From: Oscillibacter sp.
Lineage (GTDB): Bacteria > Bacillota > Clostridia > Oscillospirales > Oscillospiraceae
Reading direction: 5' to 3'
Length of the DNA: 39,833 nucleotides
Assembly: GCA_022791135.1 (NCBI GenBank)
Contig: JAAVYM010000044.1
Coordinates: 1 to 39,833 of the forward strand
Positions 13,840 through 21,511 of this stretch are shown piece after piece; position 1 is the first letter of the stretch; the number at the start of each line of letters is the position of its first letter. The notes under the pieces were generated by a model that saw only the letters and a program-made list of their open reading frames with translations, had not been told where the DNA came from and ran no database searches. The position numbers and the translations under genes are program-made.

Positions 13840-15120
13840 ATGAAAAAGAAAGCAAGCAGTTTTGGGACAAAGCTTCTGATGGCCGCCCTGTTCCTGGGGG
13901 TGGCGGCCTATTTCGTCATACAGGGCCTCCAGTATCTGGACGACCCCCTTGCCGTCACCCTGGCCTACGCCTACGAGGTGGAGTCCACTGTGGATATCAC
14001 GGGCTATATGGTCCGGGAGGAGCGGGTGCTGGCGGACGACAGCAACGGCCTCCTCCGCATCCAGCGGGCGGAGGGGGAGCGGGTGGCCGCCGGGGGAACG
14101 GTAGCGTCGGTCTACGCAGACCAGGCGTCCCTGGACCGGCAGGCGGAGATCGACAGCCTGGAAAGCCGGGTGGAGCAGCTCCAATACGCCCGGGACCTGG
14201 CCCTGGCGGCGGAGACCACCCGGAAATTGGACGCCCAAATTGTTCATAACCTCCTGCAATACCGCCAATACCTGGCGGCGGGCCGGCTGTACGACGCGGA
14301 AAGCCCGGCCCTGGAGCTGCGCGCCCTGGTGGTGAAGCGGGACTACAGCGAAACCGGGAGCGGGGATGCGGCCCTTCAGCTCCAGGAGTTGGGGGCGCAG
14401 CTGCTGAACCTGCGCTCCCAGGCGGAGGGCACCGTCCGGCGGATCACCGCGCCGGAGGCGGGGCTGTACTCCGCCGAGGTGGACGGATTTGAGACGGTGC
14501 TGACCCCGGAGCGGCTGGGGGAGCTGACCCCCTCTCAATTGGGCAGCTTGACGGCGGACCCGGCGGCGGCGTCCCGGGTGGGGAAGCTGGTCCTGGGGGA
14601 TGCGTGGTACTTTGCCGCAGTGCTCCCCGCCGCCGATGCTGTGGCCCTTCAGGCCCGGCAGGAGGAGCTGCAAGGGGAGCAAAAGACCCTGCTCCTCCGC
14701 TTTTCCAAGGGCGTGGACCGGGACCTGCCGGTGACGCTGGAGTCCATCGGGGCCACAGAAAATGGACGGGTGGTGGCGGTTTTCCGGGGGACGTCGTACC
14801 TCCGGGAGCTGACGCTGCTGCGCCAGCAGCGGGCGCAGGTGATCACCGGCGCCATCAAGGGCATCCGGGTCCCGAAGGAGTGCCTCCGGGCGGAGCGCGC
14901 CTACCTGGACGGGGACGGAAGACCCATCTCGGAGGAGCGGACGGGCATTTACTGCCTGGTGGGACGGAAGGCCCGGTTCAAGCCGGTGAACGTGGCTTAC
15001 AGCGCGGACACCTTCATGCTGGTTACCTCCACGGCGGAAGAGGAGGCCCTGCGCCTCCGGCCAGGGGAGCAGGTCATCGTCTCTGCCCGGGGGCTGTATG
15101 ACGGGAGGGTCCTTGATTAG
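13840..15120 (+). CDS. HlyD-like membrane-anchored protein of the division block
   Basis: 426 residues. One N-terminal membrane segment (about 10-30) anchors a large extracytoplasmic part. The first exposed region, with VDITGYMVREERVL and AEGERVAAGGTVASVYAD, resembles the biotinyl-lipoyl-like barrel of HlyD/membrane-fusion proteins. A coiled-coil stretch follows (about 100-190). The second lipoyl half and beta-barrel end with LRPGEQVIVSARGLYDG. Typical adaptors sit next to ABC or RND pumps, but no pump gene is present. Instead the neighbours are YggS, SepF and a DivIVA-like protein. Homologous genes in this position are, as I recall, common in clostridia and simply called HlyD-family; the cellular role is unproven. 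Membrane attachment facing outward is inferred. Confidence 0.75.
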   Translation: MKKKASSFGTKLLMAALFLGVAAYFVIQGLQYLDDPLAVTLAYAYEVESTVDITGYMVREERVLADDSNGLLRIQRAEGERVAAGGTVASVYADQASLDRQAEIDSLESRVEQLQYARDLALAAETTRKLDAQIVHNLLQYRQYLAAGRLYDAESPALELRALVVKRDYSETGSGDAALQLQELGAQLLNLRSQAEGTVRRITAPEAGLYSAEVDGFETVLTPERLGELTPSQLGSLTADPAAASRVGKLVLGDAWYFAAVLPAADAVALQARQEELQGEQKTLLLRFSKGVDRDLPVTLESIGATENGRVVAVFRGTSYLRELTLLRQQRAQVITGAIKGIRVPKECLRAERAYLDGDGRPISEERTGIYCLVGRKARFKPVNVAYSADTFMLVTSTAEEEALRLRPGEQVIVSARGLYDGRVLD

Positions 15121-15408
15121 TGTCTGGTTGAAAACGGAAAGTGACCGGTGGCTTTCCCCGCTGGGGGGCGCTTAAAGTGCGGATAACCGGTCTCTGCAAA
15201 ATTTGCCGTGCCTGGAATCTGTTTGAAATGCGTCAGGATTCCTGCGTCCAATCGCCTTGTCTGACGAAAGAATTCGCCCCAATCCGGCATTCCCCCGATT
15301 TTAAAACAGACGCCAGGGAGAGGCACGTTGGCGGCGGCGCGCCGCTATTTCCAGACGGGGCCATGGCCCTGGCGGCAACCATTACGAACGAAGAAAGAGG
15401 CAAAACCT
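15121..15408 (+). other. Intergenic stretch with no recognised element
   Basis: 288 bp between the HlyD-like gene and yggS. No credible short gene, tRNA, clear sigma-A promoter or terminator was seen. The open frames that cross it lack ribosome sites and family resemblance. Confidence 0.4.
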
Positions 15409-16101
15409 ATGTCAATTGCGGAGAACATTGCCCAGGTCCGGGCGAACATTGCCGCCGCTGCCCAGGCGGCGGGACGGGAACCGGGGGACATCCTCCTGGT
15501 GGGGGCCAGCAAGATGAATGATGCCGCCGCCTGCCGGGAGGCCGTGGCCGCCGGCATCGACGCCCTGGGGGAGAACCGGGTCCAGGAGATGACGGCCAAA
15601 CTGGCGGAAAACGCCTATGCCGGTGCGCCCCTCCACTTCATCGGCCACCTCCAGCGCAACAAGGTCCGGCAGGTGGTGGGCAAGGTGGACCTGGTCCAGT
15701 CCGTAGGCTCGCTGGAGCTGCTGGATGAGATTGAAAAAGCCGCTGCCCGGCTGGATTTGACCCAGGACGTCCTGCTGGAGGTGAACATCGGCGAGGAGGC
15801 GGCAAAAAGCGGATTTCTTCCGGCGGAGCTGCTCTCCGGGGCCGAGGCGGCGCTGGGGCGGAGCCATCTCCGGGTTCTGGGATTGATGACCATCCCCCCC
15901 GTTGACGCAAAACGGGAAGAGAATCTGCGTTATTTTGACAAAGTCCGGGCGCTTTTTCTTGACATGAACGAGAAATTGTTTCATAATAGTCTCCAGTATC
16001 TGTCTATGGGCATGAGCGGCGATTACGAGGACGCCATCCGCGCCGGGGCCACTATGGTTCGGGTGGGCACCGCCATCTTTGGCCGCCGGAATTACGCGTG
16101 A
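15409..16101 (+). CDS. YggS/PLPBP family pyridoxal-phosphate homeostasis protein
   Basis: 230 residues. ATG 15409 has AGAAAGAGG before it; longer readings start without a ribosome site. The protein is the single-domain alanine-racemase-like barrel of YggS (YlmE in Bacillus, PROSC in humans), which binds PLP and balances free B6 vitamers and amino-acid pools. The PLP lysine lies in LLVGASKMND, followed by LGENRVQEM and LHFIGHLQRNKVRQVV. The C-terminal LSMGMSGDYEDAI and GATMVRVGTAIFG bind the PLP phosphate. As usual in Firmicutes it is next to sepF in the division cluster. Confidence 0.93.
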   Translation: MSIAENIAQVRANIAAAAQAAGREPGDILLVGASKMNDAAACREAVAAGIDALGENRVQEMTAKLAENAYAGAPLHFIGHLQRNKVRQVVGKVDLVQSVGSLELLDEIEKAAARLDLTQDVLLEVNIGEEAAKSGFLPAELLSGAEAALGRSHLRVLGLMTIPPVDAKREENLRYFDKVRALFLDMNEKLFHNSLQYLSMGMSGDYEDAIRAGATMVRVGTAIFGRRNYA

Positions 16102-16119
16102 GAAAGGGGGAGATGCGCC

Positions 16120-16554
16120 ATGAGTATATTGGACGAGCTGAAGAAGCTGACCCATCCCTATGAGGATGAGGACGACGAGTTTGAGGACTTTGAGGAGGAA
16201 CCCCAGCGGGACGTCTTCGAGGACCGCCGCAGCAAGATGGACGACCGCCGGAACAAGGTAGTGAACATCCACGCCACCACCCAGCTGAAGGTGATCCTGG
16301 TGAAGCCGGAGCGCTTTGAAAATGCTTCGGAGATCGCCGACCAGCTGAAGGATAAGCGCACGGTGGTTTTGAACCTGGAGTCCACCAACAAGGACGTGGC
16401 CCGCCGCCTGATTGACTTCTTGTCCGGCGTGGCCTATGCCGGCGAGGGGAAGATTAAGAAGGTTGCCGCCAACACCTACATCATTACGCCTTACCATGTG
16501 GACATAGAGGGCGATCTGATTGACGAGCTGGAGAATAACGGACTATATTTCTAA
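16120..16554 (+). CDS. sepF: Cell division protein SepF
   Basis: 144 residues with AAAGGGGGAG before the ATG. SepF binds FtsZ and the membrane and orders FtsZ bundles during septation. The N-terminal helix MSILDELKKLTHPYE is the membrane-targeting part, followed by an acidic linker. The folded C-terminal domain (about 58-140) shows LKVILVKPERFENASEIAD, VVLNLESTNKDVARRLIDFLSG and the end VAANTYIITPYHVDI. It sits between yggS and a DivIVA-domain gene, the conserved Gram-positive order. Confidence 0.95.
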   Translation: MSILDELKKLTHPYEDEDDEFEDFEEEPQRDVFEDRRSKMDDRRNKVVNIHATTQLKVILVKPERFENASEIADQLKDKRTVVLNLESTNKDVARRLIDFLSGVAYAGEGKIKKVAANTYIITPYHVDIEGDLIDELENNGLYF

Positions 16555-16585
16555 GGGCGCTTAGACCCGGGGAGGATATGAGACC

Positions 16586-17278
16586 ATGCTGACACCGCAG
16601 GAGGTTTCCGCCCGCTCCTTCACCAAGATGGTGATGGGTGGCTATAACATGACCATGGTGGACGAGTTCCTGGACGAACTCACCGACGACTATACATCCC
16701 TCTATAAGGAGAACGCCTCGCTGAAGGCGAAGCTGAAGGTTCTGGTGGAGAAGGTGGAGGAATACCGCGCCACGGAGGAATCTATGAGGGCCACCCTGCT
16801 CACGGCTCAGCGGATGGCGGACTCCATCGTCAAGGAGGCGGAGGCCAAGCGGGACGACATCCTCAAAAAGGCGGAGTCCGCCGCCCGGGAGAAGCTGGAT
16901 GGTTTCCGCAAGGAGGCGGAGGATTCCGACCGCCGCCTCCGTCGGGGACAGGAGGAGCTTGAGCGCTTTATCGCCCAGAGCCGGGAGCTGTGCGCCCGGC
17001 AGATAGAATTTTTGGAAAACCTGCCGGCCCTGGATCTGGACGCCGGGCGAGAGGTTCCGGTGTCGGAAATTGAGGAGAACGTCTTGGCCGCCGAGGCGGA
17101 GGAGCCGGCCCCGGAGGCTGTGCCGGAACCTGCGGCGGCAGAGCCGGAAGCCCCCTCGGCGGAGGATATGCTCAGCGCCCTTTCGGAGGCGGAGCCGGCG
17201 GAGGACCTCAGCGCCACCCGCCGGGTGAACATCAATGACCTGAAGTTCGGACCGAATTATCGGAGCGAGGCGGACTGA
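16586..17278 (+). CDS. DivIVA domain-containing protein
   Basis: 230 residues with GGGGAGGATATGAG before the ATG. The N-terminal lipid-binding DivIVA domain is clear (LTPQEVSARSFTKMVMGGYN, then VDEFLDELTDDY). A long coiled coil runs from about residue 35 to 145, rich in Lys, Glu and Ala. The last ~70 residues are an acidic, Ala-Pro-Glu-rich unstructured tail ending in a short motif, RRVNINDLKFGPNY. DivIVA proteins gather at curved membranes (septum and poles) and recruit division, wall-growth or chromosome factors. Whether this one is DivIVA or the related GpsB/SepIVA type cannot be decided from sequence; the position after sepF fits DivIVA. Confidence 0.88.
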   Translation: MLTPQEVSARSFTKMVMGGYNMTMVDEFLDELTDDYTSLYKENASLKAKLKVLVEKVEEYRATEESMRATLLTAQRMADSIVKEAEAKRDDILKKAESAAREKLDGFRKEAEDSDRRLRRGQEELERFIAQSRELCARQIEFLENLPALDLDAGREVPVSEIEENVLAAEAEEPAPEAVPEPAAAEPEAPSAEDMLSALSEAEPAEDLSATRRVNINDLKFGPNYRSEAD

Positions 17279-17304
17279 CCGTCCCTTCGGGAGGAGAGGG
17301 AGCC

Positions 17305-18186
17305 ATGAGCGGCCAAAGGCCCATCGTCGCCTTTTTGTACGATTTCGATAAGACCCTCTGCACCACGGATATGCAGGACTATGCCTTTATTCCGAGCCTG
17401 GGGATGACCCCCTCAGAGTTCTGGGCGGAGGCCAACGGATTTGGCCGCCAGAGCCGCATGGACGGGATTTTGGCCTACATGTACATCATGCTCCGGGAGG
17501 CGGAACGGAAGAACCTGCCCTTCACCCGGGAGGACTTGGTGGAAAAGGGCCGGGGAATTGAGCTGTTCCCCGGAGTGGAGAATTGGTTTCCCCGGATCAA
17601 TGCCTTTGGGGAGGCCCAAGGAGTCCGGGTGGAGCACTATGTGATCTCCTCAGGATTGCGGGAGATTATTGAGGGTTCGTCCATCAGCAGCGCGTTCAAG
17701 GAGATTTACGCCAGTGAATTTTACTACGACGAGGCGGGCCGCCCGGTTTGGCCCAAGCTGGCGGTGAACTTCACGGCAAAGACCCAGTTTGTCTACCGGA
17801 TCAACAAGGGGGTCCTGGATGTCTCGGACGACAAGACCCTCAACGATTCCATGCCCGATGACAGCAAGCGGGTGCCTTTTACGAATATGATCTACATGGG
17901 AGACGGCCTTTCCGACGTGCCCTGCATGAAGATGATGCGGGCCTATGGCGGCCAGGCCATCGCGGTGTACCAGTCTGCCAACCGGGCGGGGGTGGAGGAG
18001 CTGCTGGCCAAGGGCCGGGTGGATTTCATATTCCCGGCGGATTACCGGGAGGGGTCCGGCCTGGATTTGACGGTGAAGAACATCATTCGGAAAATGGCCA
18101 TCGCAGATTCCCTGTGGGAGGAGAACGTCCGGCAGCTCCGGCACATCGGGGAGGACATCCTGCCCGACCAGGTGGAGCTGTTTTAG
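17305..18186 (+). CDS. HAD-superfamily phosphatase
   Basis: 293 residues with GGGAGGAGAGGGAGCC before the ATG. Haloacid dehalogenase-like fold: motif I is FLYDFDKTLCTTD (nucleophile and acid/base Asp of DFD), motif II the serine in VISSGLREII, and motif IV MGDGLSDVPCMKMM, with the motif III lysine probably at KLAVNF/TAKTQF. Such enzymes hydrolyse phosphate esters, often phosphoserine-like or sugar phosphates, but the substrate is not evident. It follows the DivIVA-like gene by 26 bp on the same strand and is the last gene before a strong terminator, so it ends the division operon. No membrane segment. Confidence 0.85.
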   Translation: MSGQRPIVAFLYDFDKTLCTTDMQDYAFIPSLGMTPSEFWAEANGFGRQSRMDGILAYMYIMLREAERKNLPFTREDLVEKGRGIELFPGVENWFPRINAFGEAQGVRVEHYVISSGLREIIEGSSISSAFKEIYASEFYYDEAGRPVWPKLAVNFTAKTQFVYRINKGVLDVSDDKTLNDSMPDDSKRVPFTNMIYMGDGLSDVPCMKMMRAYGGQAIAVYQSANRAGVEELLAKGRVDFIFPADYREGSGLDLTVKNIIRKMAIADSLWEENVRQLRHIGEDILPDQVELF

Positions 18187-18242
18187 ACCGGGGTGCAGGA
18201 CTTTTTCCTCTTTAGCGTCCCCCAAATTATAAGACCTCAGCC

Positions 18243-18277
18243 GGCGGGGCGGCCCAGCGCGGGCGGCCCCGCTTTTT
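18243..18277 (+). terminator. Intrinsic terminator of the division block
   Basis: GCGGGGCGGCCC (18244-18255) pairs with GGGCGGCCCCGC (18261-18272), one mismatch, followed by TTTTT. Confidence 0.85.
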
Positions 18278-18326
18278 GGCGCTCTTCTTTCCGGACGTCT
18301 AGAGTCCGAATTTCCCACGGCGAATA

Positions 18327-18355
18327 TTGACTTGCATAGGAGTTCGTAGTATAAT
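18327..18355 (+). promoter_or_regulatory. Sigma-A promoter for the DUF4352 lipoprotein
   Basis: TTGACT (18327-18332), 17-bp spacer, TATAAT (18350-18355), 63 bp before the start codon. It lies in an AT-rich stretch. Confidence 0.85.
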
Positions 18356-18418
18356 TTCTAAAAATCTCAGAATGGCCTTTATAGAAATGAAAGAGAATAA
18401 AATGGGGGTATTTTTGCA

Positions 18419-18994
18419 ATGAATGAATTGAAAAGGCGGATTTCCATGATCCTGGCGCTGGTTTTGGTTCTGACTTTGTCCGCCTGCGGCGGCAAGGGTT
18501 CTTCGAGCGCTGGTACCGCGGAAAGCGGTGAGGTCTATGCCGAGGACGGCTACGGCGAGGGGCGCATTGGAGACGTGATGCACTCGTATTTCATGGACTT
18601 TACCGTGAACAGCGCCTACACCACCTCCGATTACCACGGCCACACCGCTCCGGAGGGGAAGCAGGTTCTGGTGGTGGAGATGACGGTGAAAAACACCGAT
18701 AAGGCAAGCCTGCCCATGTACGGCAATGATTTTCAGGCCCAGTGGAGCGCCAGTGAGGAAACGGACGAATTTGCCTGGCCCATTACCGAGGGAGAGGACG
18801 GCGTCCTGGACCCCGTGGCCGAGGAGCAGTTCCCCAGCGATTATGAGCTGAGCGTAAACGAGTCCCGGACCGGTACGCTGGTCTATGACGTGCCTGCCGG
18901 GGAAAAGGACTTTTCCATTTCCCACATGGAACTGTTCGACGATGACAGTGAAGGCGATGTGTTCTTTGTGTTCTTTACTGCCGAGGCAAAGTGA
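18419..18994 (+). CDS. DUF4352-type lipoprotein
   Basis: 191 residues. A lipoprotein signal peptide ends in the lipobox LSAC with the lipidated cysteine at 23. A Ser/Gly linker follows, then a beta-sandwich region of the DUF4352 (immunoglobulin-like) type: YFMDFTVNSAYTT, APEGKQVLVVEMTVKNTD, then a late SRTGTLVYDVPAGEKDFSI. Such lipoproteins sit on the outer face of the membrane and are common, without known function, in Firmicutes. GGGGG about 12 bases before the ATG may be the ribosome site. Own promoter and a following hairpin indicate a single-gene unit. Confidence 0.85.
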   Translation: MNELKRRISMILALVLVLTLSACGGKGSSSAGTAESGEVYAEDGYGEGRIGDVMHSYFMDFTVNSAYTTSDYHGHTAPEGKQVLVVEMTVKNTDKASLPMYGNDFQAQWSASEETDEFAWPITEGEDGVLDPVAEEQFPSDYELSVNESRTGTLVYDVPAGEKDFSISHMELFDDDSEGDVFFVFFTAEAK

Positions 18995-19011
18995 ACGATG
19001 GTTTTCAGAGT

Positions 19012-19040
19012 GGCCGGAGCCTGTGTTTCAGGTTCCGGCC
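19012..19040 (+). terminator. Hairpin after the lipoprotein gene
   Basis: GGCCGGAGCCTG / CAGGTTCCGGCC, a 12-bp stem with one G-U pair and a TGTTT loop. Only a loose T-rich tail follows. Confidence 0.55.
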
Positions 19041-19138
19041 GCTTCGCACTTTTCCTCTGAGCAAGCCCGGCGGGGAAGGGGAGAGCAGGTTATAAGCCGC
19101 CCCGCTACCCGCGCGCGAAGGTATGAATAATTTTGTGG

Positions 19139-19167
19139 TTGCGGTTCTTCTTCTGATTTGCTATACT
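19139..19167 (+). promoter_or_regulatory. Sigma-A promoter for the C_GCAxxG_C_C gene
   Basis: TTGCGG (19139-19144), 17-bp spacer, TATACT (19162-19167), about 50 bp before the start codon. Confidence 0.55.
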
Positions 19168-19217
19168 TTCAGGGATATCAAGCGGGAACCGCAGAGAATG
19201 GAAAGGAGTTCATCATT

Positions 19218-19667
19218 ATGGATCGCTGTGCTTTGGCATATCAATACCATCAGGAGGGCTGGAACTGCGCCCAGTCCGTGGCGGGCGCGTGCGCGGACCT
19301 GGCCGGAAAGACGCCGGAGGAAATTCTGCCGCTGCTGGGCGGCTTTGGCGGCGGCTTCGGCGGAAGCCACGAGGAGGCCTGCGGCGCAATCAGCGGCGGC
19401 GTACTGGTTTTGAGCCTGTGCTTTCCCTTTGCGCAAAGTGCTGACCAGGGAGCCAAGCGGGAGTTGTACCGCATCACGAAAGAATTTCGGAGCCGGTTTT
19501 TCGAAGTGTTTGGCTTCAGCCGCTGCGGAGATTTGCTCCGGGCCAGGCCCGGCGTCACGGAGAAAACGCCTGCCGCCCGGCGGCTGGGCATCGAGAAGCA
19601 CTGCGACAATATGATTGTCACGGCGGTAGAGCTGCTGGAAAAGCTGGTGGAGGAGGAACGGGGCTGA
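19218..19667 (+). CDS. C_GCAxxG_C_C family putative redox protein
   Basis: 149 residues. ATG 19218 is chosen for the GGAAAGGAG in front of it. The family is defined by spaced cysteines, here WNCAQSV, the signature CGAISGG (a GCAxxG variant), and later single cysteines in FGFSRCGDLL and GIEKHCDNM. A glycine-rich turn GGFGGGFGG precedes the signature. The conserved cysteines suggest iron-sulfur or metal binding and a redox role, but no member's reaction is established to my knowledge. The protein is soluble with no signal peptide. It lies between the lipoprotein gene and an unknown secreted protein, each apparently with its own expression signals. Confidence 0.85.
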   Translation: MDRCALAYQYHQEGWNCAQSVAGACADLAGKTPEEILPLLGGFGGGFGGSHEEACGAISGGVLVLSLCFPFAQSADQGAKRELYRITKEFRSRFFEVFGFSRCGDLLRARPGVTEKTPAARRLGIEKHCDNMIVTAVELLEKLVEEERG

Positions 19668-19769
19668 CGGCCCGGCGGAGGATCTTTTTGGGATATTTTT
19701 GAAAAAAATAAAACCAAAGGGGCGGCTCAAGGAACTTTTTTATAGGAACGTATGGAAGGAGAACTCCTC

Positions 19770-21302
19770 ATGAGAAAAATGTTGCCCCTTATCCTGACCC
19801 TGGCCCTGCTGGCGGGGCTGGCCGTCCCGGCCTACGCCGCCGGCGTGACGCCAAAGACCGGCAGCAACGTCTCCGCGCGGTCTTATGGCGGATACTCGTC
19901 GCGTAACATCTCGTCGTATCTGTTTCCAAACAACAAAGGCGGCCTGACACGGGTGGAGGGCACGACCGTGGAGGAGTATAACAGTTCCTTCCAGCTGCTG
20001 AATAGCCGGGAGATCCCCACGGAGCTGAATATTTATGGCGGGTTTTTCGCCGGGAGCGAATACAATTTTTTCTTTTTTGGCCAAGGGAACAGCGGGGAGT
20101 CTGACAATGTGGAAGTAATGCGCGTCGTCAAATACTCCAAGGACTGGCAGCGCTTAGGACAGGCCAGCATCTACGGCGAGAACACGCAGACTCCCTTCCG
20201 GTCCGGAACCTTGCGCTGCGCCGAATATCGGGGCGTTTTGTATGTTCATACCTGCCACACCATGTACAAGTCCCAAAAAGACGGCAAAAACCATCAGTCC
20301 TGCATGATGCTCAGCATACTGGAAAGCACCATGAATTATGAGAGGACAGTTGGCTTCTATGTCAGCCACTCCTTCGATCAATACGTCCTCGCCGATCAGC
20401 AGGGGAACCTTGTCGGCGTCGATCTGGGCGACGCGTATCCCCGCGGCATTGCCCTGCAGCGCATCCCCGACTTTCAGAGCGTGACGCTGCATGAGATTCC
20501 CGGGGCGATCGGAAACAACTATACCGGCATCTGCCTGGGCGGCCTGGCAGAAACCACCAACAATTATGTGGTGAGTTATTTAAACCGCAACTCCTCCGCC
20601 TCCGGAGGGGAGCACAACTACCTCATCTTCGCGGATAAAAACACGCTGACGCCCCGGGAGGTCAAGCTTACCGCCCAGCCGGGCGCGACGGCCCCCGCGG
20701 TGGTTCCCACCGGGCTGAACGGCGGCTATGTCCTGTGGAACGGCGGAAACTGGCTCGAGCCGGACAGTACTCTCTATTACGCCGCCTATTCCGATGACGG
20801 TACGGTGGGTCCCGTCCAGACCGCGAAGGCTTATCTCTCCCCGTGCCAGCCCATTGTGTTTAACGGAAAGGTGGTCTGGTATGTGACAAATGGCTCGATC
20901 CCCGTCTTTTACACCCTGGACGCCTCCGGCCTTAAGGCGATTCCGGCTACCGCCGCGCCCGAGGCGGTGAAGGTGGCCGGGCCAAGCAAGTCCAGCGTCC
21001 CCGCTCCCAACTCGCTTCCGTCCAGCAAGGCGCTCCTGGCCGGCACCATCGCCGGAGGCTCCGCCACGGTCAACGGGGACTCCTCCACCCCCGGCGTGGC
21101 GACTTCCAACGGCGTGGCGGAATTTATAGGAATTGACAACCCCGACACCAACAAATACTGCGCAATCTGCGGCAGTCTTCTGTGGGATGCCAGCAAGCAA
21201 GAAATGAACTCCGGCATGTGGGACCCGACGCATCAGTACGGCATCTGCTACTCCTGCGAAGGCACGCCGGCCGCCAGGGAACTCCAAAGTCAGTACCGCT
21301 GA
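19770..21302 (+). CDS. Unrecognised secreted protein with C-terminal Cys4 knuckle
   Basis: 510 residues; ATG 19770 has AAGGAG before it. A classical signal peptide (MRKMLPLILTLALLAG, cleavage likely after AYA) directs export. Residues about 45-400 are beta-rich with recurring hydrophobic strands ending in Asp/Asn-Gly turns (for example DQQGNLVGVDLG, FADKNTLTPREV, YSDDGTVGPVQT, FNGKVVWYVTNG), suggesting a beta-propeller; this is inferred. A Ser/Pro/Ala-rich linker (about 405-450) leads to a C-terminal domain with CAIC (464-467) and CYSC (493-496), a zinc-ribbon-like Cys4 pair rare in exported proteins. I do not recognise a family. No anchor (LPXTG, SLH, lipobox) is seen, so it may be released. 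A strong terminator follows. Confidence 0.75.
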   Translation: MRKMLPLILTLALLAGLAVPAYAAGVTPKTGSNVSARSYGGYSSRNISSYLFPNNKGGLTRVEGTTVEEYNSSFQLLNSREIPTELNIYGGFFAGSEYNFFFFGQGNSGESDNVEVMRVVKYSKDWQRLGQASIYGENTQTPFRSGTLRCAEYRGVLYVHTCHTMYKSQKDGKNHQSCMMLSILESTMNYERTVGFYVSHSFDQYVLADQQGNLVGVDLGDAYPRGIALQRIPDFQSVTLHEIPGAIGNNYTGICLGGLAETTNNYVVSYLNRNSSASGGEHNYLIFADKNTLTPREVKLTAQPGATAPAVVPTGLNGGYVLWNGGNWLEPDSTLYYAAYSDDGTVGPVQTAKAYLSPCQPIVFNGKVVWYVTNGSIPVFYTLDASGLKAIPATAAPEAVKVAGPSKSSVPAPNSLPSSKALLAGTIAGGSATVNGDSSTPGVATSNGVAEFIGIDNPDTNKYCAICGSLLWDASKQEMNSGMWDPTHQYGICYSCEGTPAARELQSQYR

Positions 21303-21309
21303 CCCCACC

Positions 21310-21340
21310 GCGCCCGTCCGAAACGGACGGGCGCTTTATA
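21310..21340 (+). terminator. Intrinsic terminator of the secreted-protein gene
   Basis: Perfect 11-bp stem GCGCCCGTCCG / CGGACGGGCGC with an AAA loop, then TTTATAATA. Confidence 0.8.
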
Positions 21341-21365
21341 ATAAAAAGTGTATAAAAAGATGGGC

Positions 21366-21394
21366 TTCCCTTCTCTGAAATTTTGTGGTATAAT
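21366..21394 (+). promoter_or_regulatory. Extended -10 promoter for the first NSS transporter
   Basis: TGGTATAAT with TATAAT at 21389-21394 and the TG of an extended -10; the -35 (TTCCCT) is poor. About 115 bp of leader precedes the start codon. Confidence 0.6.
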
Positions 21395-21416
21395 GCTTTA
21401 AAACAGCAAATACCAA

Positions 21417-21446
21417 AAGCGGCGGGTACCGGGGCCGCTTATTTTT
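21417..21446 (+). promoter_or_regulatory. Leader hairpin with T-tract (candidate attenuator) before the NSS gene
   Basis: AAGCGGC (21417-21423) pairs with GCCGCTT (21434-21440), then ATTTTT. It lies after the promoter and 65 bp before the start codon, so it would act as a transcription attenuator if functional. Confidence 0.4.
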
Positions 21447-21511
21447 CAGCCTGGCACGCCGCGACAGGCAAAATTCGATGAAATATTCCATTTCCAAGGA
21501 GGAACCCTTTT

